Shown: one piece after another, positions 1 to 8,014 of the stretch
How positions within the stretch are numbered: the stretch's first letter is position 1
Layout: the number at the start of each line of letters is the position of its first letter
Assembly: GCF_001238275.1 (NCBI RefSeq)
Contig: NZ_LGTB01000046.1
Location: 24,945 to 88,944 of the forward strand
Reading direction: 5' to 3'
Source: Bradyrhizobium viridifuturi
Lineage (GTDB): Bacteria; Pseudomonadota; Alphaproteobacteria; Rhizobiales; Xanthobacteraceae
Length of the DNA stretch: 64,000 bases
Notes under the pieces: generated by a model
What the model was told of the DNA's origin: nothing
Databases searched by the model: none
What the model saw: only the letters and a program-made list of their open reading frames with translations
Program-made: the position numbers and the translations under genes

Positions 1-449
1 ATGGTCAGCGCGTTCAGCACCAGGAGGTCGATCACGCTGAAGGCGCCCCAGAACTTGCCGAAGCGCTCGAAGATCAGCCGGGCATGGCCGACGCCGGTGA
101 CCGCGCCGAGCCGTACCACCATCTCCTGGTTGACATAGAGCACCGGGATCAGCAGCAGCAGCGTCCACAACAGCGTGGTGCCGTAGTTCTGGCCGGCCTG
201 GGTATAGGTGCCGAAGGCGCCGGCATCGTTGTCGCCGACCATGACGATCAGGCCGGGACCGACGACGGCGAGCAGGGTCTTCAGGCGGGCAAACAGGGTC
301 GCGCGCGGCGCGGTGTCATCCCGAGCGATGCTGCCGAACGCGCCGCGGATATCGCCGAGATGGGCATTGTCCAGCACGGCGGTGCCGGCCGGGTTGGCGG
401 TGGCCTCACGATCGGAGGCGTGCATCTTCAAGTCATTGACGACGGTCAT
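1..449 (-). CDS. Nramp-family divalent metal transporter, N-terminal part, cut by the window edge
   Basis: Inner-membrane transporter for divalent metals, probably proton-coupled. Only the first 149 codons are present; the gene runs off the left end. After a hydrophilic N-terminus of about 45 residues comes the Nramp first-helix block GPGLIVMVGDNDAG, then a second hydrophobic segment (LLWTLLLLIPVLYVNQEMVVRLG). In canonical Nramp proteins helix 1 carries DPGN, whose Asp and Asn coordinate the metal. Aligned here the motif reads DAGA, so the Asp is kept and the Asn is lost. That variant argues against assuming a plain Mn/Fe transporter. The ATG at 449 follows an AGAAGGA ribosome site. A 91-codon gene ends 13 nt upstream on the same strand, so the two are probably cotranscribed. 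The family call is firm; the substrate is not. Confidence 0.85.
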   Translation of the reverse strand, partial: MTVVNDLKMHASDREATANPAGTAVLDNAHLGDIRGAFGSIARDDTAPRATLFARLKTLLAVVGPGLIVMVGDNDAGAFGTYTQAGQNYGTTLLWTLLLLIPVLYVNQEMVVRLGAVTGVGHARLIFERFGKFWGAFSVIDLLVLNALT

Positions 450-462
450 GACTCATTCCTTC

Positions 463-738
463 TCAGTTGCGTGGCTTGGTGTTTTGGCGGGCCGGGAAAC
501 GGATGATGTTGGCCGCATCGGGTGTCGGCCGTGGCGTTGCCGTGGGCCGGTGCTTCGTTGCGGTGGTGTCGGTATCGAAAGCGAGCGCGATGCCGAGTGC
601 TGCGAGGTGGCCGACGAGGCCCGCGCTTTCGCCGATGATGCCGGCAAGGCTTTGCATCACCGGGTCGAACGGACTCGGAACGATGCGCCGCTGCCGGCGT
701 GACGATTCTGTTGCGATATGTCTTGCGGTCTCTGCCAT
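463..738 (-). CDS. small hypothetical protein upstream of the Nramp transporter
   Basis: A 91-residue protein that I do not recognise. It has a basic N-terminus (SSRRQRR), a hydrophobic stretch at about residues 33-55 (LAGIIGESAGLVGHLAALGIALAF) that could be one membrane or amphipathic helix, and a Thr/Pro-rich tail ending in basic residues. The reading frame continues upstream, but the ATG at 738 is preceded by a purine-rich GGAG and starts the protein-like part. Its stop lies 13 nt before the transporter start, which suggests one transcript and possibly an accessory role in metal transport; that role is inference from position only. Confidence 0.5.
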   Translation of the reverse strand: MAETARHIATESSRRQRRIVPSPFDPVMQSLAGIIGESAGLVGHLAALGIALAFDTDTTATKHRPTATPRPTPDAANIIRFPARQNTKPRN

Positions 739-931
739 GCTTGCTCCGATCGTCTCCTCGCTGCCCGTTGGGCACGGCACGAGGAACGCGGAGCAGCTAG
801 GTGCGCGCGCAACCTCCGCTGCCGTGAGCAGCGGCAATTCCAAACGTGATGTCGTTCCCCGGAGGGAGTCCCGTTGCGGCGCCGGAACGGCGGGCAACGG
901 GACGTCTAGGTCCTTCGTCCATGTCCGTCCT

Positions 932-1231
932 CTAGGCGCTCGCTGCCATCTTGGATTTGGTGGCGCGCGCGATTGTTATGCGCGGGCCGGAAGGCCGGTC
1001 CGCGCATCGCTCACCGTTGGTGGGTTCGGTGCTGGTTTCGACGGTCCACCGGCATTCCAGGTGGCCGTCGATCAAGACCCAATGACATACCGGTGCCGGG
1101 GTTGGACGCCGGCCTCGGCTCTCCGGATGGCGAAAACCCGGGAGGTTGTCATTGGAATGGGTGGCCGGAATCGTCCACGGCGCCATGCGCGGTGGCTCGA
1201 ACGGCCGGAATCTTGCGAGCTTTTCGAACAT
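932..1231 (-). CDS. conserved-looking hypothetical protein, 99 aa
   Basis: A short soluble protein of unknown function. The ATG at 1231 has a near-perfect ribosome site (GGAGGTGAGCG) directly upstream, the main reason to accept it. The centre has the pattern CHWVLIDGHLECRW, a Cys/Trp-rich pair of strands that looks like a small conserved module seen in Bradyrhizobium hypotheticals; I know this by resemblance only. The N-terminus is Pro/Arg-rich and the C-terminus is low in complexity. It stands alone: the next gene on this strand begins about 190 nt downstream. Confidence 0.6.
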   Translation of the reverse strand: MFEKLARFRPFEPPRMAPWTIPATHSNDNLPGFRHPESRGRRPTPAPVCHWVLIDGHLECRWTVETSTEPTNGERCADRPSGPRITIARATKSKMAASA

Positions 1232-1513
1232 CGCTCACCTCCACTTCCGCTGTCGCGCGGCAGGCCGGTGAGGAGCGGCGGTCAGCTAAGGCGCGGCCAC
1301 CCATCCACGCAGGCGATATCTGCGCGATCAGTCTTGCTGTGTTGCGACGTCAACAGTCCCGTCGTGGGTCTACTGTCGCCTGAGTTGCTACTGCCCATGT
1401 GCCTTCTGCTGGCTCGTGGTCGGGTTGGTGTCCGGGGTAAGACCCGGCGCGGAACGAATGTTCCGACAATCGGGCACTACGCCTGACACAAAGGCGTGTC
1501 AAGCCGAATTCGC

Positions 1514-1530
1514 TATCCCCCGGGGAGGAT
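1514..1530. promoter_or_regulatory. imperfect C/G-tract operator-like dyad (site 1)
   Basis: TATCCCCCGGGGAGGAT is a C-run/G-run dyad with AT ends, 23 nt upstream of a second, perfect dyad and ahead of the CsoR/RcnR-family gene. CsoR and RcnR proteins are known to bind GC-tract sites flanked by AT-rich inverted repeats, so this is probably a second repressor site. The assignment is inference from sequence and position. Confidence 0.5.
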
Positions 1531-1536
1531 CATAGG

Positions 1537-1554
1537 TATCCTCCCGGGAGGATA
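1537..1554. promoter_or_regulatory. perfect 18-bp palindrome, probable CsoR/RcnR-type operator
   Basis: TATCCTCCCGGGAGGATA is fully self-complementary. Its 3' end runs into the purine stretch GGATAGGGAGA that serves as the ribosome site of the repressor gene starting at 1566. Repressor bound here would block transcription and sit on the translation start region, the layout expected for autoregulation. Site 1 is just upstream, giving two sites in about 40 bp. Confidence 0.6.
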
Positions 1555-1565
1555 GGGAGAACCAT

Positions 1566-1835
1566 ATGTCCGACGACCACCCGCATGCCGCGATTGCCCG
1601 ACGCCTGAAGCGCGCCAACGGCCATCTCGAGACCATCGTCGAGATGATCGAGCAGGGTAAGCCATGCGCCCAGATCGCCCAGCAATTGCAGGCGGTGGAG
1701 AGTGCGATCGAGAGCGCCAAGAAGGCGCTGATCCACGATCACATCGGTCACAGCCTGGAGGACACGCTGAAGGCATCCGGCCCCAAGGGCCGTAACGTGC
1801 TGCGCGATTTCCGGCTGATCGCGAAGTATCTGTGA
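1566..1835 (+). CDS. CsoR/RcnR/FrmR-family transcriptional repressor
   Basis: An 89-residue all-helical DNA-binding repressor of the metal- or formaldehyde-sensing DUF156 family, at the usual family length. Expected features are visible: an early basic helix (ARRLKRANGHL), Cys34 in GKPC, and His59 in LIHDHIGH, which align with the Cys35/His60 ligand pair of RcnR and FrmR. The fourth position, His64 in RcnR and Cys65 in M. tuberculosis CsoR, falls on Ser63 here, although His57 and His62 are close. N-terminal His5 and His7 could replace the RcnR His3 ligand. The ligand set therefore points away from a Cu(I) CsoR, but does not choose between Ni/Co and aldehyde sensing. Two operator-like palindromes lie just upstream. 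No efflux gene follows on this strand, so the target may be the repressor gene itself or lie elsewhere. Confidence 0.9.
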   Translation: MSDDHPHAAIARRLKRANGHLETIVEMIEQGKPCAQIAQQLQAVESAIESAKKALIHDHIGHSLEDTLKASGPKGRNVLRDFRLIAKYL

Positions 1836-1868
1836 GCCGCGTCGGGATGTCGCGAGCCGACGAAGGTT

Positions 1869-1898
1869 GACCCGCCCGGGGGGATCGCCGGACGGGTC
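1869..1898. terminator. GC-rich hairpin between convergent genes
   Basis: GACCCG-c-CCGG pairs with CCGG-a-CGGGTC around an 8-nt loop, 33 nt after the repressor stop and 70 nt before the stop of the convergent exported-protein gene. There is no T-run, so intrinsic termination is uncertain. The place and symmetry suit a bidirectional transcript end. Confidence 0.4.
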
Positions 1899-1968
1899 GG
1901 TTGCGACACGGGGTGGATGAGGACCCGTGCCGAACGCAGGATCCGCAGCCTTTAGAAAAAACCGTCGA

Positions 1969-2232
1969 TCAGTAGCAGGTGCGCACGCGGCCGATGTAGT
2001 TGCCGTAGGCGTCGAACTGGCGCACCCAGCCGCAGCGGCGATAGCCGTTGTAGTAGTAGCCGTCGCTGGCCGCGATCGCGCTGCCGACAACGGCGGCGCC
2101 GACGAGGCCCGCGCCAACGCCCCAGCCCCAGCCATAGGGCTTGGCTTCGGCCTGCGACGTGGTGGATGCGATGGTGCCGGTCACGGCGAGCGCGGTGAGG
2201 GCGAGGGCGGCGAACTTGGTCTTGATCGACAT
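1969..2232 (-). CDS. small exported protein with Gly/Tyr-rich mature region
   Basis: An 87-residue protein with a clear signal peptide: MSIKTKF, then a hydrophobic core, then a likely cut after QAEA (about residue 30). The mature part has a Gly/Ala-rich membrane-like stretch and a Tyr/Cys-rich C-terminus (YYYNGYRRCGWVRQFDAYGNYIG) typical of small rhizobial envelope hypotheticals. The ATG at 2232 has a GGAG ribosome site 8 nt upstream; a further 15-codon extension lacks one. Two cysteines could form a disulfide in the periplasm. Function unknown. Confidence 0.65.
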   Translation of the reverse strand: MSIKTKFAALALTALAVTGTIASTTSQAEAKPYGWGWGVGAGLVGAAVVGSAIAASDGYYYNGYRRCGWVRQFDAYGNYIGRVRTCY

Positions 2233-2379
2233 GGAAAACTCCATCCTGTTTGAGCGCGGCGCCGGTGTGGTCCGCATGCCCGTTGGACGGAGGCTGTCCG
2301 GTTCCGGTTCGAAGGCCGGCCGGGAAATATGGTTTCGTCGATTGTTTCGTCGCCTCGACCAGGACGAAGGAATTCCCGG

Positions 2380-3185
2380 TCAGTTGTCCGCGAATACGCC
2401 CGGATCGAACCTGTCGACGTCGGCAAGCAGCTCGCAGAATGCGCGCGCACCGTGCTCGATCAGCTTCTCGCCCTTGTCGGCCGAAGCTTGGTGGCGTCGC
2501 CGATCGCGCCGCTTGGATTGAGGTCCTGCGCCTGCCAGGCGAACGGCGCCGGCCGCTGGGTCGACAGAATGCGATGATCCTTCTCGATCTGCACGCTCGC
2601 GGGCTTGAAGTCCGCGATCGCATCCTTGCGCACATGTTGCGGATATTTCGCCAGCATGATCGAGGTCTCGACCGCGCCGCCGTGGATGCCGTGGCGCAGT
2701 TCGTCGGCATCGAACAACCCGTCGGGCGTGCCGAAGCGCGACCAGCTCGTGGTGACCACGAGCATCTTGTGCTGCGCGCGCAGATCCTGCGCCACCAGTT
2801 GCATGGCGGCGGAGTTGCCGCCATGGCTGGTCACGATCACGAGCTTCCTGATCCCGGCGCGTGCAACGCTCTCGCCGAGCGCCATCCAGCTCTTCAGCGC
2901 CACCTCGGTCGGCAGCGTCAGCGTGCCCGGAAAATCGATGTGCTCGGTGGAGATGCCGACCGGCTGCAGGGGCAGGAACGTCGCCGGGGTGGTAGCCGGC
3001 AGCAGCGCCTGTACCCGCGCCAGATACGCCTCGCCGATCATGACGTCGGTTCCAAGCGGCAGATGCGGCCCGTGCTGCTCGGTTGCGGCCAGCGGCAGCA
3101 CCGCGATCCAGCGCGCGGCCGCGCCCTTGGCGATATCGGGCCAATGGATGGCGGTCCAGTCACGGGGCGGAAGCGTCGAGGTCAT
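2380..3185 (-). pseudogene. creatininase-family amidohydrolase with one apparent frameshift near its 3' end
   Basis: Creatininase-type metal-dependent amidase. Motifs present: TEQHGPHLPLGTD (metal ligands Glu, His and Asp), the TSHGGN loop and the HGGAVETS segment. The intact frame from 3185 stops at 2460 after DATKLRPTRARS. The family-like ending (ASADKGEKLIEHGARAF... to VFADN) continues in another frame to 2380. Restoring one G at about 2487, so that AAGCTT reads AAGGCTT, joins the two into a protein of about 268 residues. This is probably a sequencing deletion rather than a dead gene. It is divergent from the NitT/TauT-type transporter at 3331, so the substrate may be an amide or cyclic amide imported by that system; this is inference. 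Confidence 0.8.
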
Positions 3186-3330
3186 CAAGCCGGTCGTTTC
3201 AATACAAGCGTTTCATTGGATGGATTTGCAGGCTAGTTTGTTTAACATCAGTGGGGCGTCCGCGTCTCCGGGCGCGGTCCACGTCTTCCCACCTTCCATC
3301 ATGGGCCATAATGTCAGACGGAGTCCAACC

Positions 3331-4368
3331 ATGATCCGGGCCTTTTTGCCGCGAGCGTTAACCACGAGCCTGCTGGCCGTCGCCCTCAGCGTTTCCGCCT
3401 GTCTTTGCCCGGCGCGGGCGCAGGACAAGACTTTGGACAAGGTCTCGTTCGGCACCAATTGGGTCGCCGAGGGCGAGCATGGCGGGTTCTTCCAGGCGCT
3501 CGCCGACGGCACCTACAAGAAATACGGCCTCGACGTCACCATCGTGCCCGGCGGCCCCAACGAGAACAACCGCATGCTCCTGATCGCGGGCAAGCTCGAC
3601 TTCTTCATGAGCGCGAACTCGCTGCAGACCTTCGACGCGGTCACCAACAACGTACCGCTGGTCGCTGTCGCGACCATGTTCCAGAAGGACCCGCAGGTCT
3701 TCCTGACCCACCCGGAGGTCAAGGTCGGCAAGATCGAGGACCTGAAGCCGCTCACGCTGCTGATCTCGAAGGAAGGCATCACCAGCTACTTCCAGTGGCT
3801 GAAATCCGAATACGGCTTCGACGAGAACAAGGTGAAGCCCTACACCTTCAACCCGCAGCCCTTCATCGTGAACAAGCAGACGGCCATGCAGGGCTATGTC
3901 ACGTCAGAGCCCTTTGCGGTCGAGAAGGCCGCCGGCTTCAAGCCGAACGTGCTGCTGCTCGCCGATTATGGCTTCAACTCCTATTCGACGTTGATCGAGA
4001 CCCGCCGCGATCTGGTCGACAAGAAGCCGGACCTGGTGCAGCGCTTCGTCGATGCCTCGATTGTCGGCTGGTACAATTACGTCTACGGCGACAATTCGGC
4101 CGGCAATGCGATGATCAAGAAGCTCAATCCCGACATGAACGACGAACTGCTGGCCTATTGCGTCGCCAAGATGCGCGAGTACGGCATCGTCGATTCCGGC
4201 GACTCCATCAAGAACGGCATCGGCGCCATGACCGATGAGCGGATGGCGAGCTTCTTCGACAAGATGGTGCGCGCCGGCGTGGTCAAGAGCACCATCGACT
4301 ATCGCCAGGGCTATACGCTGCGCTTCGTCAACAAGGCGGTCGGCGTCGAGCTCCGGCCGAAGAACTGA
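3331..4368 (+). CDS. NMT1/THI5-like ABC transporter substrate-binding protein
   Basis: Periplasmic binding protein of a NitT/TauT-type importer, 345 residues. A signal peptide covers about residues 1-31 (Leu/Ala core, ending in CPARAQD). The mature protein opens with DKVSFGTNWVAEGEHGGFFQALADG, the fold seen in THI5/NMT1-type binders of pyrimidines, riboflavin precursors and similar small organics. GGPNENNRMLLIAGKLDF lines the usual ligand site. The ATG at 3331 has GGAG 8 nt upstream; earlier in-frame codons do not resemble protein. It is first in a tight operon with the ATPase, permease, a hydroxyacid dehydrogenase and an AprI-like gene. The substrate is unknown. Confidence 0.88.
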   Translation: MIRAFLPRALTTSLLAVALSVSACLCPARAQDKTLDKVSFGTNWVAEGEHGGFFQALADGTYKKYGLDVTIVPGGPNENNRMLLIAGKLDFFMSANSLQTFDAVTNNVPLVAVATMFQKDPQVFLTHPEVKVGKIEDLKPLTLLISKEGITSYFQWLKSEYGFDENKVKPYTFNPQPFIVNKQTAMQGYVTSEPFAVEKAAGFKPNVLLLADYGFNSYSTLIETRRDLVDKKPDLVQRFVDASIVGWYNYVYGDNSAGNAMIKKLNPDMNDELLAYCVAKMREYGIVDSGDSIKNGIGAMTDERMASFFDKMVRAGVVKSTIDYRQGYTLRFVNKAVGVELRPKN

Positions 4369-4383
4369 CGGCCGGAAGTCGCG

Positions 4384-5187
4384 ATGGCCGAGCCTGCGTT
4401 GTCTGGATCTGGCGCCGGGTCAGCGGTGCGCCTGCGCGCCGTCACCAAGACCTATGACAGCGGTGTTATGGCGCTCGGGCCGCTCGACCTCGACGTCCTG
4501 CAAGGCGAGTTCATCTCGCTGCTCGGGCCGTCCGGTTGCGGCAAATCCACCGCGCTGCGAATTATCGCAGGCCTCGCCGCACCGAGCGCCGGCACGGTCG
4601 AGCTCGCGCATCACGGCAGCGAGCGGCGCGGCAGCCACAGGATCGGCTTTGTGTTCCAGGAGCCGACCCTGATGCCGTGGGCCACCGTGCGCGACAATGT
4701 CCGCCTGCCGTTGAAGCTCGCCCGTGCGCCGGCGACCGACGCCGAAATGCGCATCGATGCTGCGCTCGATCAGGTCGGGCTGGCGGAGTTCGCCGGCGCC
4801 TATCCGCGCGAATTGTCCGGCGGCATGAAGATGCGGGTGTCGCTGGCGCGCGCGCTGGTGACCGATCCCGACATCCTCTTGATGGACGAGCCGTTCGCGG
4901 CGCTCGACGAGATCACGCGCTTTCGTCTCAACAACGATCTGCTGTCGCTGTGGCGCGACTTGCACAAGACCGTCATCTTCGTGACGCACTCGGTGTTCGA
5001 ATCGGTCTATCTCTCCCAGCGCGTGATCGTGATGACGGCGCGCCCGGGCCGGATCGGTGCCGAGTTTCGCATTACCTCGCCGGAGCCGCGCGGCGAGGAG
5101 TTCCGCACCTCGGCCGAATATGCCGCGTTCTGTCGCGAGGTCTCCCATGCGCTGGCGCCATCCTATGCGGGGCAGGCGGGCGCATGA
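4384..5187 (+). CDS. ABC transporter ATP-binding protein, NitT/TauT type
   Basis: Cytoplasmic ATPase of 267 residues powering the importer encoded around it. All ABC motifs are intact: Walker A GPSGCGKST, Q-loop in FVFQEPTLMPW, signature LSGGMKMRVSLARAL, Walker B ILLMDEPFAALDE and the switch His in FVTHSVFES. The Q-loop and PFAALDE sequences are typical of the SsuB/TauB/NrtD group. It starts 15 nt after the binding-protein stop and overlaps the permease by 4 nt (ATGA), indicating translational coupling. Confidence 0.92.
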   Translation: MAEPALSGSGAGSAVRLRAVTKTYDSGVMALGPLDLDVLQGEFISLLGPSGCGKSTALRIIAGLAAPSAGTVELAHHGSERRGSHRIGFVFQEPTLMPWATVRDNVRLPLKLARAPATDAEMRIDAALDQVGLAEFAGAYPRELSGGMKMRVSLARALVTDPDILLMDEPFAALDEITRFRLNNDLLSLWRDLHKTVIFVTHSVFESVYLSQRVIVMTARPGRIGAEFRITSPEPRGEEFRTSAEYAAFCREVSHALAPSYAGQAGA

Positions 5188-5972
5188 AGTCTCCGCACGA
5201 CCTCATCCGCTTTCTGCTTCCCGTCGCGGTGTTTGCCGCGGGGCTCGTGCTCTGGGAAGCGATCGTCCGCGCCTATGGCATCCAGCCCTACGTGCTGCCG
5301 AGCCCGTTCCTGGTGCTGAAGACGCTGGTTGCGGATTGGTCGATCCTGTCGCAATCGCTCGGCGTCACGCTCCTGACCACGCTCGAAGGCTTCGTCGCCG
5401 CCGCGATCGGCGGCGTGGTGCTGGCGCTGTTGTTCAACCAGTCGAAATGGCTGGAATATTCGCTGTTTCCCTATGCGGTGGTGCTTCAGGTCACGCCCGT
5501 GATCGCGATCGCGCCGCTGCTGCTGATCTATCTGCAGCAGCAGACCGCGGTGATCGTCTGCGCCTGGATCGTGGCGTTCTTTCCGGTGCTGTCGAACACC
5601 ACGCTCGGGCTCAACTCGGTCGATCGCAACCTCGCCGGATTGTTTCAACTTTATGGCGCATCCAGGCTGAAGACGTTGCTGTTCCTGAAGTTGCCGGCCG
5701 CGCTGCCCTATATTCTCGGCGGCCTGCGCATCGCCGGCGGGCTGTCGCTGATCGGCGCCGTGGTCGCGGAGATCGCGGCGGGCAGTGCCGGTGCCGGCTC
5801 GGGGCTCGCATTCCGGATCGCTGAATCAGGCTACCGGCTGAATATTCCCCGCATGTTTGCAGCACTTCTGCTGCTATCGCTGGCCGGGATTGTCATCTAT
5901 GGGGTGCTGGCGCTAGTTTCGCACCTCTTGTTGCGGCGTTGGCATGAAAGCGCGTTAGGAAAGGACAGTTGA
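5184..5972 (+). CDS. ABC transporter permease, NitT/TauT type
   Basis: Inner-membrane permease of 262 residues with about six hydrophobic helices. The cytoplasmic coupling loop that docks on the ATPase is visible in LYGASRLKTLLFLKLPAALPYILGGLRIA, matching the EAA motif of this family. The start overlaps the ATPase stop and the stop overlaps the dehydrogenase start (TGATG), so the operon is tightly coupled. Together with the upstream two genes it makes a complete importer. Confidence 0.9.
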   Translation: MKSPHDLIRFLLPVAVFAAGLVLWEAIVRAYGIQPYVLPSPFLVLKTLVADWSILSQSLGVTLLTTLEGFVAAAIGGVVLALLFNQSKWLEYSLFPYAVVLQVTPVIAIAPLLLIYLQQQTAVIVCAWIVAFFPVLSNTTLGLNSVDRNLAGLFQLYGASRLKTLLFLKLPAALPYILGGLRIAGGLSLIGAVVAEIAAGSAGAGSGLAFRIAESGYRLNIPRMFAALLLLSLAGIVIYGVLALVSHLLLRRWHESALGKDS

Positions 5973-6955
5973 TGGCCCCGATTTCTTCCGAAAAGATCGA
6001 TCTCTTGATCTATGGACCTGTCAGGCCAATCCTCGAAAACGGCTTTTCCGACCAATACGTGCTGCACAAGGCCGAGAGCCGCGGCGACCTCGAGCGCCTG
6101 ACGCCGGACACGATGGCCAAGATCCGCGGCATCGCCGTCACCTATCACACGATGGCGACCGACAAGACCGCGATGGCGCTGTTTCCCAAGCTGGAGATCG
6201 TCGGCAGCTTCGGCGTCGGCTACGACCACGTCGATTCCGCCTATGCGCGCGATCACAATATCGTGGTCACCAACACGCCCGACGTGCTGACCGAGGAGGT
6301 CGCCGACGTCGCGATGGGGCTCTTGATCGCGACCTTGCGCGAATTCGTCAAGGCCGACCGCTACGTGCGCTCCGGCCTGTGGCAGACCCAGAATTATCCG
6401 CTCAGCGTAGGCTCGCTGCGCGACCGCAAGATCGGCATCGTCGGCATGGGCCGCATCGGCCAGGCGATCGGGCGGCGACTCGAGGCTTCGCGGGTGCCGG
6501 TGTCCTATCACTCGCGCAATCCGTCCAAGGACGTTTCCTATAAGCACTATCCCGATCTGATCGAGATGGCGAAGGCGGTCGACACCCTGATCATCATCGT
6601 GCCGGGTGGTGCCTCGACCGCGAAGATGATCAATGCCGACGTCTTGAAGGCGCTCGGCCCGCGCGGCGTACTGATCAATGTCGCGCGCGGCTCCGTGGTC
6701 GACGAGCCGGCGCTGGTCGCGGCGCTGAAATCCGGCACCATTCTCGCCGCCGGCCTCGACGTGTTCGCGGCCGAGCCGAACGTGCCGGACGAATTGAAGG
6801 CGATGCAGAACGTCGTGCTGCTGCCGCATATCGGCTCGGCCTCGGTGGTGACGCGCAACGCGATGGACCAGCTCGTGGTCGACAACATCAAGAACTGGTT
6901 CGCCGGCAAGCCGCCGCTGACGCCGGTCGCCGAAACGCCGGTGAAGGATCGCTGA
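5972..6955 (+). CDS. D-2-hydroxyacid dehydrogenase (hydroxypyruvate/glyoxylate reductase-like)
   Basis: Cytoplasmic NAD(P)H-dependent reductase of 2-oxoacids, 327 residues, the family's usual length. The Rossmann motif GMGRIG is at residues 158-163, and the catalytic Arg239 (NVARGS), Glu268 (AAEPN) and His286 (LLPHIGS) are all present. The residues after the GxGxxG motif (YHSRNPS) include Ser/Arg, which favours NADPH, though this is a weak inference. I took the ATG at 5972, which overlaps the permease stop; a TTG one codon earlier is possible. Its place in the operon suggests it acts on the imported compound or its breakdown product, for example a 2-oxo or 2-hydroxy acid. Confidence 0.88.
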   Translation: MAPISSEKIDLLIYGPVRPILENGFSDQYVLHKAESRGDLERLTPDTMAKIRGIAVTYHTMATDKTAMALFPKLEIVGSFGVGYDHVDSAYARDHNIVVTNTPDVLTEEVADVAMGLLIATLREFVKADRYVRSGLWQTQNYPLSVGSLRDRKIGIVGMGRIGQAIGRRLEASRVPVSYHSRNPSKDVSYKHYPDLIEMAKAVDTLIIIVPGGASTAKMINADVLKALGPRGVLINVARGSVVDEPALVAALKSGTILAAGLDVFAAEPNVPDELKAMQNVVLLPHIGSASVVTRNAMDQLVVDNIKNWFAGKPPLTPVAETPVKDR

Positions 6956-7650
6956 TGGCATTGTCCCGCTTCAGCGTCGTGCTGTGTCTGCTGCTGGCCG
7001 TGTGCGGTCCGGCCGCAGCGCAGGACGTCACGACGTTGAAGAAGGACATGATCGGGCAGTGGGAGCTCGCCACCACCGAGCGCAGCAAGACCTGCGTCGT
7101 GACGCTGAAGAGCGACGCGACGCCGCAAGGCTTCAAGCTCGAGCTCGAGCCGGCCTGCGCCGCCGCGCTGCCCTTCACAAAGGACATCACCGGCTGGAGC
7201 ATCAAGGGCCTCGGCGACATCGTGCGGCTGCACAACGCGGCGGGCGAGGCGGTGATCGATTTCACCGAGGTCGAGACCGGCATCTTCGAGGGCATGCGTA
7301 CCAACGAGGGCGTCTACATCCTGCAGAATCTCGCCGCCGCCCGCTCGCTCGCCAAGTCGATGGACCAGATGATCGGCGACTGGTCGATGGTCCGCGGCAA
7401 CGGCCAGGCGATCTGCGCGCTGGTGCTGACCAACACCGACGCCGGCAACGACAATTTCCAGGTGTTCATGAAGGGCAAATGCGATCCCGCGGTCGCGGCC
7501 TTCAATCCGACGCTGTGGCGGCTCGACCACGGCCAGATGATCCTGATGTCGCCCAAGGGCGAGAGCTGGCAGTTCGAGGCTGACGACAACGCCCAGTGGC
7601 GCCGCGTCCCCGACAGCGCCGACCCGCTGATCATGCTGCGGGAGCAGTGA
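6955..7650 (+). CDS. exported protein with two AprI/Inh-like (metalloprotease-inhibitor-like) domains
   Basis: A 231-residue periplasmic or secreted protein. A signal peptide ends at about residue 22 (CGPAAAQD). The mature part holds two similar domains at about 30-115 and 135-225. Each starts with MIGQW or MIGDW, has a Cys pair about 20-30 residues apart (TCVV...PAC and AICA...GKCD), a Trp (GWSI, LWRL) and a Gly-rich strand. That is the pattern of the AprI/Inh inhibitors of serralysin proteases, which normally have one domain. The ATG overlaps the dehydrogenase stop by 1 nt, so it belongs to the transporter operon although its role there is unclear. The fold may be kept for another binding role. 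Confidence 0.65.
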   Translation: MALSRFSVVLCLLLAVCGPAAAQDVTTLKKDMIGQWELATTERSKTCVVTLKSDATPQGFKLELEPACAAALPFTKDITGWSIKGLGDIVRLHNAAGEAVIDFTEVETGIFEGMRTNEGVYILQNLAAARSLAKSMDQMIGDWSMVRGNGQAICALVLTNTDAGNDNFQVFMKGKCDPAVAAFNPTLWRLDHGQMILMSPKGESWQFEADDNAQWRRVPDSADPLIMLREQ

Positions 7651-7921
7651 GGGGGCTGACGAATGTCACTTCCCCCGCATGCGGCACTTGCGGGCGAACG
7701 GGCTTGCACGATTTCGGAATATTGGAAATTTATCCCTGATTTGCCCAACGTGTCAAGTTGCCGGGGCGAACGTCAGTAGCTGGCAGCCTCCTTTGCATGA
7801 GGTTGTTTTCGATATTTTTGGCCCCGCGCATCCGCGGCGGTCGCGGCCGGAGAGGGCGCCACCGATCCGGCGGCAGTTTGCCCTGTTCCGCGGTCCGCCC
7901 CGAAAATAATTCCCGTCCCCA

Positions 7922-7948
7922 TGTCGATCCGGTCCGGCCCGGATCGTC
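7922..7948 (+). promoter_or_regulatory. probable ECF42-type sigma promoter
   Basis: TGTCGA at 7922-7927 and CGTC at 7945-7948 are separated by 17 nt, 67 nt before the YCII-gene start. From memory, ECF42 sigma factors recognise TGTCGA at -35 and CG(A/T)C at -10, which this matches exactly; an ECF42-type sigma gene lies immediately downstream. Autoregulation of the pair is the simplest reading. The rest of the 7651-8014 gap shows no gene. Confidence 0.6.
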
Positions 7949-8014
7949 GTCCCCTATAGCGAGCCGGTTTTGCGGCGGTCATCGTCGCTTCTCGCCCAAA
8001 ACAGGAGTTTTCCG

